From: DATFIX01 sp047617305
GTDB taxonomy: Archaea; Halobacteriota; Halobacteria; Halobacteriales; Natrialbaceae
Direction of reading: 5' to 3'
Length of the DNA stretch: 10,038 bases
Assembly: GCA_047617305.1 (NCBI GenBank)
Contig: JBLGCL010000101.1
Span: 1-10,038 of the forward strand
Made by a program: the position numbers and the translations under genes. The first letter of the stretch is position 1, and each line of letters opens with the position of its first letter. Of the stretch, positions 1-6,436 are shown piece after piece. The notes under the pieces are model-generated. The model was given only the letters and a program-made list of their open reading frames with translations, did not search any database and was not told where the DNA came from.

Positions 1-98
1 ACCTCCTCGACGGCGACGCGATCGACTGCCCGCATCTCGGACGCAGTGACCGCCGTGACCTCGCGACCGCCGGGTGTTCGAAACGAACTCCGGGGCAT
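1..98 (-). CDS. NAD(P)H-hydrate epimerase/dehydratase (Nnr/YjeF-like), N-terminal fragment
   Basis: The minus strand reads from an ATG at 98 to the window edge with no stop, giving about 32 residues. The visible end contains TASEMRAVDRVAVEEV, which resembles the start of YjeF_N-type NAD(P)H-hydrate epimerases, where a Met-Arg-x-x-Asp segment opens the first helix. In archaea this domain is usually fused to an ADP-dependent dehydratase, and the enzyme repairs hydrated NADH and NADPH in the cytoplasm. The epimerase glycine-rich loop and the dehydratase domain would lie outside the window, so the family call rests on one short motif. The start is uncertain: from 98 there are 21 residues before the motif Met (ATG at 35), somewhat longer than usual. 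The gene is divergent from the reductase gene starting at 413. Confidence 0.55.
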   Translation of the reverse strand, partial: MPRSSFRTPGGREVTAVTASEMRAVDRVAVEE

Positions 99-412
99 AC
101 CCTCACTATCTCGGGGCGAAAAGGGATACGCCTCACGGATCCGGGGGGTGGTGTGACCGGAACGGGGACGCCGTCCGGATTCGAGCGGTTCTGTCGCTGC
201 CGGTCGTCCCGGCACCCTATCGGCGCGGCGTTCTTGCATGTGGCGACACACGAGGGTCCATAGGCTTCGATCGGGAACCGGGGACGTCCGAGTCGGCGAC
301 CGAATCCCGTGGAGTCCCGCCGTCGAACTGCCGTCCCGGAACCGACACGTGGGTGTGTACCCGAGTTGCACAGTCACGGACGACTATTCCCCCGACTCCC
401 GATAGGAGGCGC
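99..412. other. Divergent intergenic region upstream of the reductase
   Basis: This 314-base stretch separates the Nnr-like gene (minus) from the reductase gene (plus). The reductase frame stays open from 74 to 413, but the translation there is Arg/Pro/Gly/Thr-rich, matches no known extension of the family, and lies before a clean FAD-binding N-terminus. It is best read as non-coding GC-rich DNA. Apart from the TATA-like element near 384-388 and the GGAGG at 405-409, no repeat or RNA gene was seen. Confidence 0.5.
384..388 (+). promoter_or_regulatory. TATA-like element of the reductase gene
   Basis: CTATT sits about 27 nt before the ATG at 413. An archaeal TATA box at this distance would put the transcript start almost at the start codon. 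A GGAGG at 405-409, only 3 nt from the ATG, could be a Shine-Dalgarno site but would hardly be contained in so short a leader. Only one of the two signals is likely to be used. Confidence 0.35.
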
Positions 413-1840
413 ATGAACGAGGTCGACTTTCTGGTCATCGGTACCGGGTCCGGATTGGACGTCGCAAACGCCGCCGTGAACCGGGGGCAGTCGGTCGCAG
501 TCGTCGAGAAAGGCCCCCTCGGGGGGACGTGTCTCAACCGCGGGTGCATCCCATCGAAGATGCTTCTCTACCACGCGGACGTGCTGGAGTCGATCGAACG
601 TGCGCACGCGTTCCACATCGACGCCGAGGTGACCGACGTCGAGTTCTCGGAAATCGTCCGCGAAGTCAACGAGGTCGTCGCCTCCGACTCGGAATCGATC
701 CGTCGCGGGTTGCGCTCGTCGTCCCAGCACGACCTCTACGAGGGCGAGGGCCGGTTCGTCGACGAACGGACGGTCGAAATCGTCGGCGGCGACGACGAGG
801 GCGCCCGCGTCCGGGCCGAAACCGTACTGATCGCCGCCGGAACCCGGCCGTCGATCCCTGACATCGATGGCATCGACGACGTGGAGTACCTGACGAGCAC
901 CGAAGCCCTGCAGGTGGAAACGCCGCCGGACCATCTCCTCATCGTGGGTGGCGGGTACATCGCGGCCGAACTCGGCCACTTCTTCGGGACGTTCGGGAGC
1001 GACGTGACCATCGTCGGGCGGCGGCCGAACCTGCTGCCCGAAGCCGACGAGGCGGTGGCCGAGGCGTTCACCGAGCGCTACGCCGACCGGTTCACCGTTC
1101 ACACCGGCTACGCGGCCACCGCGGCCTCGGAGACGAACGGAACGATCACCGTCGAAGCCAGGCCGTACGAGTACGGGGAGGACTGCGGGATACGCGACGA
1201 GGACGGCGTGACGGCGACGGGGGACGAACTCCTCGTCGCCGCCGGTCGCACGCCGAACACGGACCTGCTCGACCTCGACGCGGCGGGGGTCGCGACGGAC
1301 GATCGGGGGTTCGTCGAGACCGACGAGTACCTCCGGACGACCGCCGACGGCGTGTGGGCGCTCGGGGACATCGTCGGCGAGTACCTGCTGAAGCACAGCG
1401 CCAACCACGAGGCACAAGCTGTCGCTCGAAACCTCTTCGGCGACGACCTCACGCCAGTCGACTACACCGCGATGCCCTTCGCCGTGTTCGCCTCCCCCGA
1501 GGTCGCCGGGGTGGGCGCACGCGAGGAGGAGCTTCGAGCGGCCGGGCGGGAGTACGCGACCCGGACGTACGGGTACGACCAGACCGCCCGGGGCAGCGCG
1601 ATGAAGGCCGACGGGTTCCTAAAGGCGATCATCGACCTCGACGGGGAGATCCTGGGGTGTCACATCATGGGTCCGGAAGCGTCGAACCTCATCCAGGAAG
1701 TCGTCGTGGCGATGACGGCAGGGTCGGGCACGGTCCAGGACATTCGGGAGTCGGTTCACATCCACCCGGCACTGTCGGAAGTCGTCCAGCGGGGTTTCTC
1801 GGGGCAGTTCAGCCGCGGTAACGGCGATCACTCGCACTGA
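413..1840 (+). CDS. Class I pyridine nucleotide-disulfide oxidoreductase, glutathione-reductase-like
   Basis: A 475-residue cytoplasmic FAD flavoprotein, a normal length for the family. The FAD loop is GTGSGL (residues 10-15), with the third glycine of GxGxxG replaced as in mycothione reductases. The redox disulfide is Cys40-Cys45 in GGTCLNRGCIPSK. The NAD(P) loop is GGGYIAAE (179-186). A second FAD motif, LGDI, is at 317-320, and the C-terminal His-Glu dyad is HPALSE (His451, Glu456). After the second strand of the NAD(P) fold the sequence is VTIVGRRPNLL: the acidic residue typical of NADH-dependent lipoamide dehydrogenases is absent and an Arg lines up with the NADPH-binding Arg218 of glutathione reductase. 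There is no N-terminal metal-binding domain and no C-terminal Cys-Cys pair, so it is not a mercuric reductase. Haloarchaea use gamma-glutamylcysteine, so bis-gamma-glutamylcystine reductase is a good candidate; another disulfide or lipoamide substrate remains possible. ATG 413 was chosen because the FAD domain starts right after it; the longer open frame upstream is not protein-like. Confidence 0.88.
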   Translation: MNEVDFLVIGTGSGLDVANAAVNRGQSVAVVEKGPLGGTCLNRGCIPSKMLLYHADVLESIERAHAFHIDAEVTDVEFSEIVREVNEVVASDSESIRRGLRSSSQHDLYEGEGRFVDERTVEIVGGDDEGARVRAETVLIAAGTRPSIPDIDGIDDVEYLTSTEALQVETPPDHLLIVGGGYIAAELGHFFGTFGSDVTIVGRRPNLLPEADEAVAEAFTERYADRFTVHTGYAATAASETNGTITVEARPYEYGEDCGIRDEDGVTATGDELLVAAGRTPNTDLLDLDAAGVATDDRGFVETDEYLRTTADGVWALGDIVGEYLLKHSANHEAQAVARNLFGDDLTPVDYTAMPFAVFASPEVAGVGAREEELRAAGREYATRTYGYDQTARGSAMKADGFLKAIIDLDGEILGCHIMGPEASNLIQEVVVAMTAGSGTVQDIRESVHIHPALSEVVQRGFSGQFSRGNGDHSH

Positions 1841-1962
1841 TCGGGGCGCCGTCGGGTCCCTCCCCTCTTGGAGTCGACTCTACGGAGAGAGTTCGGATCA
1901 GGGGGAATTTCAACCCTTATATGTTCGTCGCGGACGCACTCTCGTTGCACACCCCCGGACGG

Positions 1963-1970
1963 GATATATC
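1963..1970 (+). promoter_or_regulatory. Palindromic TATA box of the dsrE-like gene, flanked by an inverted repeat
   Basis: GATATATC is a perfect palindrome centred about 30 nt before the ATG at 1996, the right place for an archaeal TATA box giving a leader of only a few bases. It is flanked by CCCGGA (1954-1959) and TCCGGG (1972-1977), a 6-base inverted repeat enclosing the TATA box. A repressor bound there could block TBP, but this is inference. A second TATA-like TTATAT at 1917-1922 is an alternative or extra promoter. Confidence 0.45.
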
Positions 1971-1995
1971 ATCCGGGATGGTACTGGAGGACACA

Positions 1996-2352
1996 ATGAC
2001 GAAAGCAGCAGTGGTCATCCTCGCGGGGACCGAAGGGCACGAGAACCTCGGACGCATCGTGAACGGGCTCGAGACGGCGAAGGAGTTCGCGGAAAGCGAC
2101 GACGACGAAGTGCAACTGATCTTCGACGGGGCCGGAACCCAGTGGATCCCCGAACTCGAGGACGAGGACAGCGACCAACACGAACTGTACCGGGCGGTCC
2201 GGGACGACACGGCAGTCTGTGACTACTGTTCCGGGGCGTTCGGCGTCGAGGAGGCGGTCGCCGATTCGGGACTGGTAACCCTCGACGACCACGACGGCCA
2301 TCCGAGCATGCGCTCGCTGGTCGACGACGGCTACGACGTCATGACGTACTGA
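1996..2352 (+). CDS. DsrE/DsrF-family sulfur-relay-like protein
   Basis: A small acidic soluble protein of 118 residues, the usual DsrE-fold size. It opens with MTKAAVVILAGTEGHENLGR, a first beta strand followed by a helix, then a second strand LIFDGAGTQWIPEL (41-54). Cys75 and Cys78 form a CxxC motif in VCDYCSGAFGV, in the region where DsrE/TusD proteins carry their sulfur-accepting cysteine. Members of this family carry persulfide sulfur between proteins, as in tRNA thiolation or sulfur oxidation; the partner here is unknown. The ATG at 1996 has a GGAGG 5 nt upstream (1986-1990) and a TATA box at the right distance. The frame extends back to an ATG at 1921, but that extension would cover the promoter palindrome and has no counterpart in the fold. 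It lies between the reductase and the TauE-like exporter, all on the same strand. Confidence 0.8.
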   Translation: MTKAAVVILAGTEGHENLGRIVNGLETAKEFAESDDDEVQLIFDGAGTQWIPELEDEDSDQHELYRAVRDDTAVCDYCSGAFGVEEAVADSGLVTLDDHDGHPSMRSLVDDGYDVMTY

Positions 2353-2494
2353 GACGGACGAGGGCCGCTCGACACAACGTCAGTCGAAATTCCATGGAGC
2401 CATCGAACGAGCGGTCGACGGCGGAACTCATCACGTCGGTTCCGGAGACCGCCGCCGACGGACCGCCTGCCGCTCGAAGAATGTCACCACTCAC

Positions 2495-2503
2495 CAATAT
2501 CTT
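2495..2503 (+). promoter_or_regulatory. TATA-like element of the TauE/SafE-type gene
   Basis: CAATATCTT, in a slightly AT-richer patch, is centred about 35 nt before the ATG at 2534. It would give a leader of several bases. With the 181-base gap after the dsrE-like gene it suggests independent transcription. Confidence 0.35.
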
Positions 2504-2533
2504 GAAACCGCAGGCCCTGGAGAGCAACGATAG

Positions 2534-3319
2534 ATGATCGCGACAGCTACGTCGGCGACGGTCGCAATCTTCACCCTCGTCGTCCTCCTCGCCGGGGCCA
2601 CGAACGGCGTTGCCGGCTTCGGGTTCGCCGTAGTGGGGACGATGGCGCTGGCGACGATGATCGACCCCGCGACGGCCGTCGTGTTCATGATCGTCCCGAT
2701 CTTCGCGGTGAACGTTTCGTTGGTGCGGGACCTCACCCGCCGGGAGCTCCGGACGTGCAGCCGGCGGTTCTGGCCGCTGATCGGGGCGGCGCTGGTCGGC
2801 ACCGTCGTCGGGATGGGCGTGCTCGACCGAGTGCCGGAGCCCCCGCTCCGCGTCGGCCTCGGGGTCCTGACGTTGGGGTTCGTCGCCACCGCGCAGCGTC
2901 GAATCCCGTTGCCGGATTGGGTCGCTATCGGGGGCAGTGACGTCGGCAAGACGCGGCTGGGAATGATCGGCGTCGGCGGCGTCTCCGGGGTCCTGTTCGG
3001 CGGTACGAACGTCGGCGTCCAGCTCATCGCGTACCTCCGGAGCTTCGACCTCTCCCACGGGCTGTTCGTGGGCGTGGTGGCGATGGTGTTCCTGGGGCTG
3101 AATGGGATTCGAGTCGCCCTCGCGGGCGCGTTCGGGCTCTACCCGAGCACGACCGTCCTCCTGGCGTCCGTCGTCGCGGCCGTGCCGGCCGTCGTCGGCG
3201 TCGCGATCGGCAAACGGTTCCGAGTTGCCGTCAGCGAACGGGCCCGGAGAATCGTCGTCTTGACCCTCCTCACCGTCATCGGGTTCCGCCTGATCGCCGG
3301 CGGGCTTGGGATCGCTTGA
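2534..3319 (+). CDS. TauE/SafE-family membrane transporter (probable sulfite or organosulfonate exporter)
   Basis: A 261-residue integral membrane protein with about eight hydrophobic segments, the normal size for the family. The N-terminal half has NGVAGFGFA (24-32) and the C-terminal half the related GVSGVLFGGTN (149-159). These are the glycine-rich stretches of the two inverted repeats seen in TauE/SafE transporters. A basic cytoplasmic stretch around residues 65-79 (RDLTRRELRTCSRR) fits the inside-positive rule. Family members move sulfite, sulfoacetate, taurine-derived sulfonates or other organic anions; the substrate cannot be read from sequence. The start at ATG 2534 gives the first membrane segment only a short lead. 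It follows the dsrE-like gene by 181 bases on the same strand, which supports but does not prove a sulfur role. Confidence 0.85.
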   Translation: MIATATSATVAIFTLVVLLAGATNGVAGFGFAVVGTMALATMIDPATAVVFMIVPIFAVNVSLVRDLTRRELRTCSRRFWPLIGAALVGTVVGMGVLDRVPEPPLRVGLGVLTLGFVATAQRRIPLPDWVAIGGSDVGKTRLGMIGVGGVSGVLFGGTNVGVQLIAYLRSFDLSHGLFVGVVAMVFLGLNGIRVALAGAFGLYPSTTVLLASVVAAVPAVVGVAIGKRFRVAVSERARRIVVLTLLTVIGFRLIAGGLGIA

Positions 3320-3666
3320 GAGGTCCGCGTGCCCGTTGTGAATTGGATCAGACGAAATAGGCGTAAGGGCCAGGTTCTAGATGGACGCCATCGGCGGGCT
3401 CCCGGATCGCCTGGAGGACTCGAGGGGCCGGAGTTCTGGGACGACCGAGTGGTCTCCGCCTCCCGTCCATTTGCCGGTGTGGGCGAAACCGACGCCATCC
3501 TCACCGAATTAGCAGGTCGCTTAGCCGACACGCGTGAACAGACCATCACCCACGACGCCCCGGCGCTCGAAGAAGTTCTCACCGACTCGGCCCCCGTCGA
3601 AAACGTCCCGCGATCGACGGGACCGGGATCGCCGCCGTATCCGTGCCGTAGCCAATCAAGCGACGG
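3320..3666. other. Intergenic region between convergent genes
   Basis: This 347-base stretch lies between the TauE-like gene (plus) and the amber-interrupted membrane gene (minus). No intact gene is convincing. A 146-codon open frame on the plus strand (3329-3769) has protein-like text only in its middle, and its 3' part overlaps the better-supported minus-strand gene. The protein-like part is listed separately as a possible relic. Confidence 0.5.
3381..3651 (+). pseudogene. Possible decayed gene of unknown family
   Basis: Reading the plus strand needs two frame changes to stay protein-like. An ATG at 3381 begins MDAIGGLPDRLED. The next frame gives EGPEFWDDRVVSASRPFAGV and an acidic helical stretch (AILTELAGRLADTREQ) up to PVENVP. 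The third frame ends with IDGTGIAAVSVP and a stop at 3649-3651. Both changes go the same way, each equivalent to a lost base, which fits a frameshifted remnant. The amino acids are typical for a haloarchaeal soluble protein, but no family is recognised. It could equally be chance open frame in GC-rich DNA. No promoter was found. Confidence 0.3.
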
Positions 3667-3996
3667 TCAGTCGGCGAGGGAACGGAGCCCTCCGAAACGG
3701 ACGGACGCGGCCACGCGCAGGAGGCTCGCTACAAGCGTCACCACGGCCAGCACCAGCAGCGCGATCTAGCTGCCGAGGCCGAGCACGGGGATCGTGCTGT
3801 ACGGACCGTCGAGGGCGGCGGAAACCCCGCTAATGAGCCCGACGACTGGAAGCACGACGAAATAAAGGAACGACGCCGGATCCGCCGTAGCCGCATCCAG
3901 TCCCCTCACTGGGTGGCGATAGAGCACACCGAGTACCAGCACGAATCCGATCGCCAGTGCCCCGCCGTCCGTCTCGATCCGATCGAAGCCGATCAT
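3667..3996 (-). pseudogene. Small membrane-protein gene interrupted by an in-frame amber codon
   Basis: From the ATG at 3996 the minus strand encodes 76 residues, then TAG at 3766-3768, then 32 further codons in the same frame to TGA at 3667-3669. The first part has a hydrophobic segment near residues 13-26 (ALAIGFVLVLGVLY) and another near 43-62 (FLYFVVLPVVGLISG). The third hydrophobic stretch begins at STIPVLGLGS, meets the amber codon at position 77 and continues as IALLVLAVVTLVASLLRV, followed by a basic tail. Codons are G/C-ending on both sides of the stop. The simplest reading is a 109-codon gene for a three-segment membrane protein disrupted by one base change (TAC or CAG to TAG). A sequencing error, readthrough, or a shorter functional protein are alternatives. 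No family is recognised. It lies 70 bases downstream of another membrane-protein gene on the same strand, so the two may be cotranscribed. Confidence 0.55.
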
Positions 3997-4059
3997 GGAC
4001 CCAAAATCTGGAACCTCCCTGGTGTGTGGTGAGCGTGCATTTCTCGCCGGGTCGCTGGC

Positions 4060-4074
4060 GGGAGCGTTACTCCC
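4060..4074 (-). other. Small inverted repeat over the stop codon of the upstream membrane gene
   Basis: GGGAG (4060-4064) and CTCCC (4070-4074) form a perfect 5-base stem with a 5-base loop. The loop holds the minus-strand TAA stop (4067-4069). No T-run follows, so terminator activity is doubtful; it could be a weak pause or RNA-processing site, or chance. Confidence 0.25.
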
Positions 4075-4471
4075 CGGCGCGCTCCAGTTCGTGACTCAGT
4101 CGCACGGGCATGACGCTCAGGGCGCGAACGATCGCGGCCAGGGAAATGAAGATCCCCACGAGGATGTGCCCGACACCGCCGAGTTTGAGCCACAGGAGCG
4201 TCGAGGGCCACTTGTGGATCGAGGCGAGTTCCGAGTTGACCGCGCCGGCCCGCGTCCCGCCGCTGCCGCCGGCGAGACTCGTGTCGGGGAACGACGTGAA
4301 GAAGTTATCCAGCAGCGGGTGGAACGACGTCAACTCGAAGAACAACGCTGCCCCGATCAGGAGGTACCCCACGGCCGCGAAGACGGCACCGACCGCGAGC
4401 ATCCGCTTGATCGATCCGATCGTCGATTCTATCTCTTCGCTCGTTTGGCGTTCCGAGTTTCCACTTGCCAT
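4067..4471 (-). CDS. Small two-segment membrane protein of unknown function
   Basis: A 134-residue protein with a charged N-terminus (EEIESTIGSIKR, 12-23), a first membrane segment at about 24-45 (MLAVGAVFAAVGYLLIGAAL), and a Gly/Ser/Thr-rich, His/Trp-containing loop of about 45 residues. A second membrane segment lies at about 92-115 (LLWLKLGGVGHILVGIFISL), followed by a short charged tail. No catalytic or metal-binding motif stands out and the family is not recognised. Start ATG 4471 was chosen because a CTATTA element lies about 26 nt upstream, which suits a leaderless transcript. The next in-frame ATG upstream (MAPNRGCMAS) would be too close to that element. The open frame runs further back to 4849, but that part is Pro/Arg/Thr-rich and not protein-like. 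It precedes the amber-interrupted membrane gene in the same direction; a shared membrane role is only a guess. Confidence 0.65.
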   Translation of the reverse strand: MASGNSERQTSEEIESTIGSIKRMLAVGAVFAAVGYLLIGAALFFELTSFHPLLDNFFTSFPDTSLAGGSGGTRAGAVNSELASIHKWPSTLLWLKLGGVGHILVGIFISLAAIVRALSVMPVRLSHELERAGE

Positions 4472-4904
4472 ACACCCCCTGTTCGGGGCCATGGTAATAG
4501 TGGCACAGCGGCCGGGGAACTCGATTGCACGGTCGCCTGGACATCCTCGTATCCCCGTACCCAACGGCATTTCGACACCTCGCGGTAGGTCACCCGCTCC
4601 GGCCCCGCCTGGAACGCCTCGTGTTCGCCGGAAGGTATGACACTCGATAACCCCTCGGTTCGTCCGGAACTCCCAGGACAAAGGCAGCGGGGCAACGTGG
4701 TTATCCGACGGTATCGCCCGCTTTTCGGTCTTCGTTGGCCAGCGAGTGCCGTCGCCGGTCGGGGATGTTTTGCGAGGGACAGCAGTCGGGTCGCCCGTGG
4801 GTGTCACGCGGGTCACCCGGGGCTTCCGGGAGAGTTTTTCCGTGCTCACGCGTACTCGAACCTAGCAAGGGGGCAGAACGATCGTCGACGGCAGGGATGA
4901 GGGC
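4472..4904. other. Divergent intergenic region between membrane gene and nuclease lipoprotein gene
   Basis: This 433-base stretch has no convincing gene. A minus-strand frame (start near 4695) includes the fairly protein-like EAFQAGPERVTYREVSKCRW but is flanked by Pro/Ser-rich text, runs on into the start of the membrane gene in another frame, and has no known match. It may be a small relic. The promoter for the minus-strand gene is at 4495-4500. A short T-run occurs near 4833-4839. No clear promoter for the lipoprotein gene was found. Confidence 0.4.
4495..4500 (-). promoter_or_regulatory. TATA-like element of the small membrane-protein gene
   Basis: On the minus strand this reads CTATTA, centred about 26 nt before the ATG at 4471, matching a leaderless haloarchaeal promoter. 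It resembles the CTATT at 384 and the CTATTAA at 7662. Confidence 0.45.
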
Positions 4905-5894
4905 GTGGGGCCGACCGGACGTCGGAGTGTCCGCTTTGGCCTGATCCTGATCGTGCTGTTGGGGGGCTGCACCGGGTTCGGTGGCTCCGCCTCGTCCCCC
5001 ACGCAGACTCCCACCCAGCCAGTCGAGCCCACGACGACCTGGGGGTTCTCCGAAACGGAACCTTCTAAAACCCAGTCCCGATCGACGGCCACGGCGCCAG
5101 GTGCGGGCCAACAGTGGACCGTCGAGGTCGTGCGCGTCGTCGACGGCGACACCCTCGAAGTGGCGTTCCCGGACGGCCACACCGAGACCGTCCGCCTGCT
5201 CGGCGTCGATACGCCCGAGGTACACGTCGCCGTCGATCCAGGCGAGTTCGAAGGGATCGCCGACACGGACGCGGGCCGTGACTGGCTCCGCGACTGGGGC
5301 CACAAGGCCAGCGAGTTCGCCCGGACCCGGATCGGCGGGAGCACCGTGCGGATCGCGATCGATCCCGAAGCCGACCGACGTGGCTCCTACGGACGGCTTC
5401 TGGTCTACGTCTACGTCGACGGAAGGAACTTCAACCGCGGACTGATCGAGCAGGGGTATGCCCGCCTGTACGATACCGCGTTCTCGAAGCGCGACGCGTT
5501 TGCGAGTGCCGAGCGAACCGCCAGGGAGGAGGGCGTCGGCCTCTGGAACTTCGACGGGGCAACGGCGTCGACGCCGGCGACGGCGGTGACCGACGGGGGG
5601 GTGTCGCTTCGCGTGGCCGAGATTCACGCCGACGCCACCGGGAACGACCACGCGAACGAGAACGACGCGTACCTCGCCCTGAAGAACGCCGCGACGACGA
5701 CGGTCGACCTGACCGGGTGGACGCTCGCCGCGCGCGAACTCCCGGGTCACCTCCGATCCGTCCCGGGGAGGGAACGGTGTCCTTCCAGCGGTAGGGATCG
5801 GGTAGCGTTGGAGGGAACTTCCGGCGCCCCGACGATGCCGAGCTCGGGTGCAGTTACCGTGAAACCGAGCGCCGCCGGGGGACCGCTCACGTGA
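4905..5894 (+). CDS. Secreted lipoprotein with thermonuclease (SNase) domain and degenerate lamin-tail domain
   Basis: A 329-residue predicted exported nuclease. The N-terminus GRRSVRFGLILIVLLGGC has an Arg pair, a hydrophobic core and a lipobox ending at Cys22; haloarchaeal lipoproteins commonly use the Tat route. A Ser/Thr/Pro-rich spacer of about 45 residues follows. The SNase domain spans about 72-220. Residues matching the staphylococcal nuclease site are all present: Asp82 (VVDGDT), Arg97, Asp102, Thr103 and Glu105 (VRLLGVDTPE), and Arg164 (YGRLLVYVY). This predicts calcium-dependent cleavage of DNA or RNA outside the membrane. From about 228, VSLRVAEIHADATGNDH through LTGWTL (to about 273) looks like the first half of a lamin-tail domain (LTD), often fused to exported nucleases. 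After that the text turns into low-complexity Arg/Pro/Ser/Gly and the second LTD half is missing. GTG 4905 is the only ATG or GTG between the upstream in-frame stop (4863-4865) and the signal peptide. Confidence 0.82.
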   Translation: MGPTGRRSVRFGLILIVLLGGCTGFGGSASSPTQTPTQPVEPTTTWGFSETEPSKTQSRSTATAPGAGQQWTVEVVRVVDGDTLEVAFPDGHTETVRLLGVDTPEVHVAVDPGEFEGIADTDAGRDWLRDWGHKASEFARTRIGGSTVRIAIDPEADRRGSYGRLLVYVYVDGRNFNRGLIEQGYARLYDTAFSKRDAFASAERTAREEGVGLWNFDGATASTPATAVTDGGVSLRVAEIHADATGNDHANENDAYLALKNAATTTVDLTGWTLAARELPGHLRSVPGRERCPSSGRDRVALEGTSGAPTMPSSGAVTVKPSAAGGPLT

Positions 5895-6099
5895 CGGCCG
5901 CCATTCCCGGCGAGGGTGGCGAGAGGGGTCCCGTCCAACGGTTCCAAGTCGTCGTCTGACGGGGCGGAACCACTGCAGCGGCGACAACGGAGTCCTATCG
6001 GCAGGAAATCACGATGGTGCGGTGGGATGCATTGGGGGAATGATTCGATTTCGCGACGAGAAAACGCGACGATGGCAGTGAAATATCGTTTCCTTTTAT

Positions 6100-6118
6100 T
6101 ATTCGGGCCTGCCGAATA
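6100..6118. other. Perfect 7-base hairpin after a T-rich tract
   Basis: TATTCGG (6100-6106) and CCGAATA (6112-6118) pair perfectly around the loop GCCTG. TTTTATTATT at 6093-6102 overlaps its left edge and looks like a TATA box or T-tract. It could be an operator at an unannotated promoter or the end of an unannotated transcript; no T-run follows on the plus strand. Confidence 0.35.
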
Positions 6119-6436
6119 GTGGCCGTCGATAGGGTCAATACCAACGCCGCTATAGTTCGAATCAGGTTGTTCTCGTTCCCTCCGTTCGCCCGCCCGACCC
6201 TATCGACACCCGGTTCGGGCCAAGTATCGTCGGTCGCCATCCGTTCCGCAGTTGTGGTTCGATCCCGGCCCGGGGTATGTGATCGTTGTACCGTCCCTCC
6301 GGCACTCCCGTGCACGCCAGGGATTTTCGAGCGGGTCACACCCACCTCTTTACGACGAAGCACCCCTCGGGACGGCGAAGCAAGAACGATCGCGTCCAAC
6401 CGGTCGACCCAGTTCGATCGCCGCCGGTTCGGGAGA

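Noticed and set aside
74..412. In-frame 113-codon extension upstream of the reductase
   Set aside because: The translation is Arg/Pro/Gly/Thr-rich and unlike any N-terminal domain of the family, while the FAD-binding strand starts directly after the ATG at 413.
2339..3058. 239-codon minus-strand open frame
   Set aside because: It is an antisense shadow of the TauE/SafE gene, composed of Asp/Arg/Pro/His runs with no domain.
4429..4695. Minus-strand 88-residue frame containing EAFQAGPERVTYREV
   Set aside because: Only a short middle part looks protein-like, the rest is Pro/Ser-rich, it overlaps the start of the membrane gene in another frame, and no family is recognised.
6150..6170. GTTCGAATC, similar to a tRNA T-arm loop
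   Set aside because: The flanking bases do not form a 5-base T stem, and no anticodon or acceptor arm can be built around it.
5995..6240. Minus-strand 81-residue frame with a mildly hydrophobic stretch
   Set aside because: Codon use includes rare A/T-ending codons unlike the neighbours, no promoter fits, and the frame is part of a much longer antisense open frame through the EamA gene.
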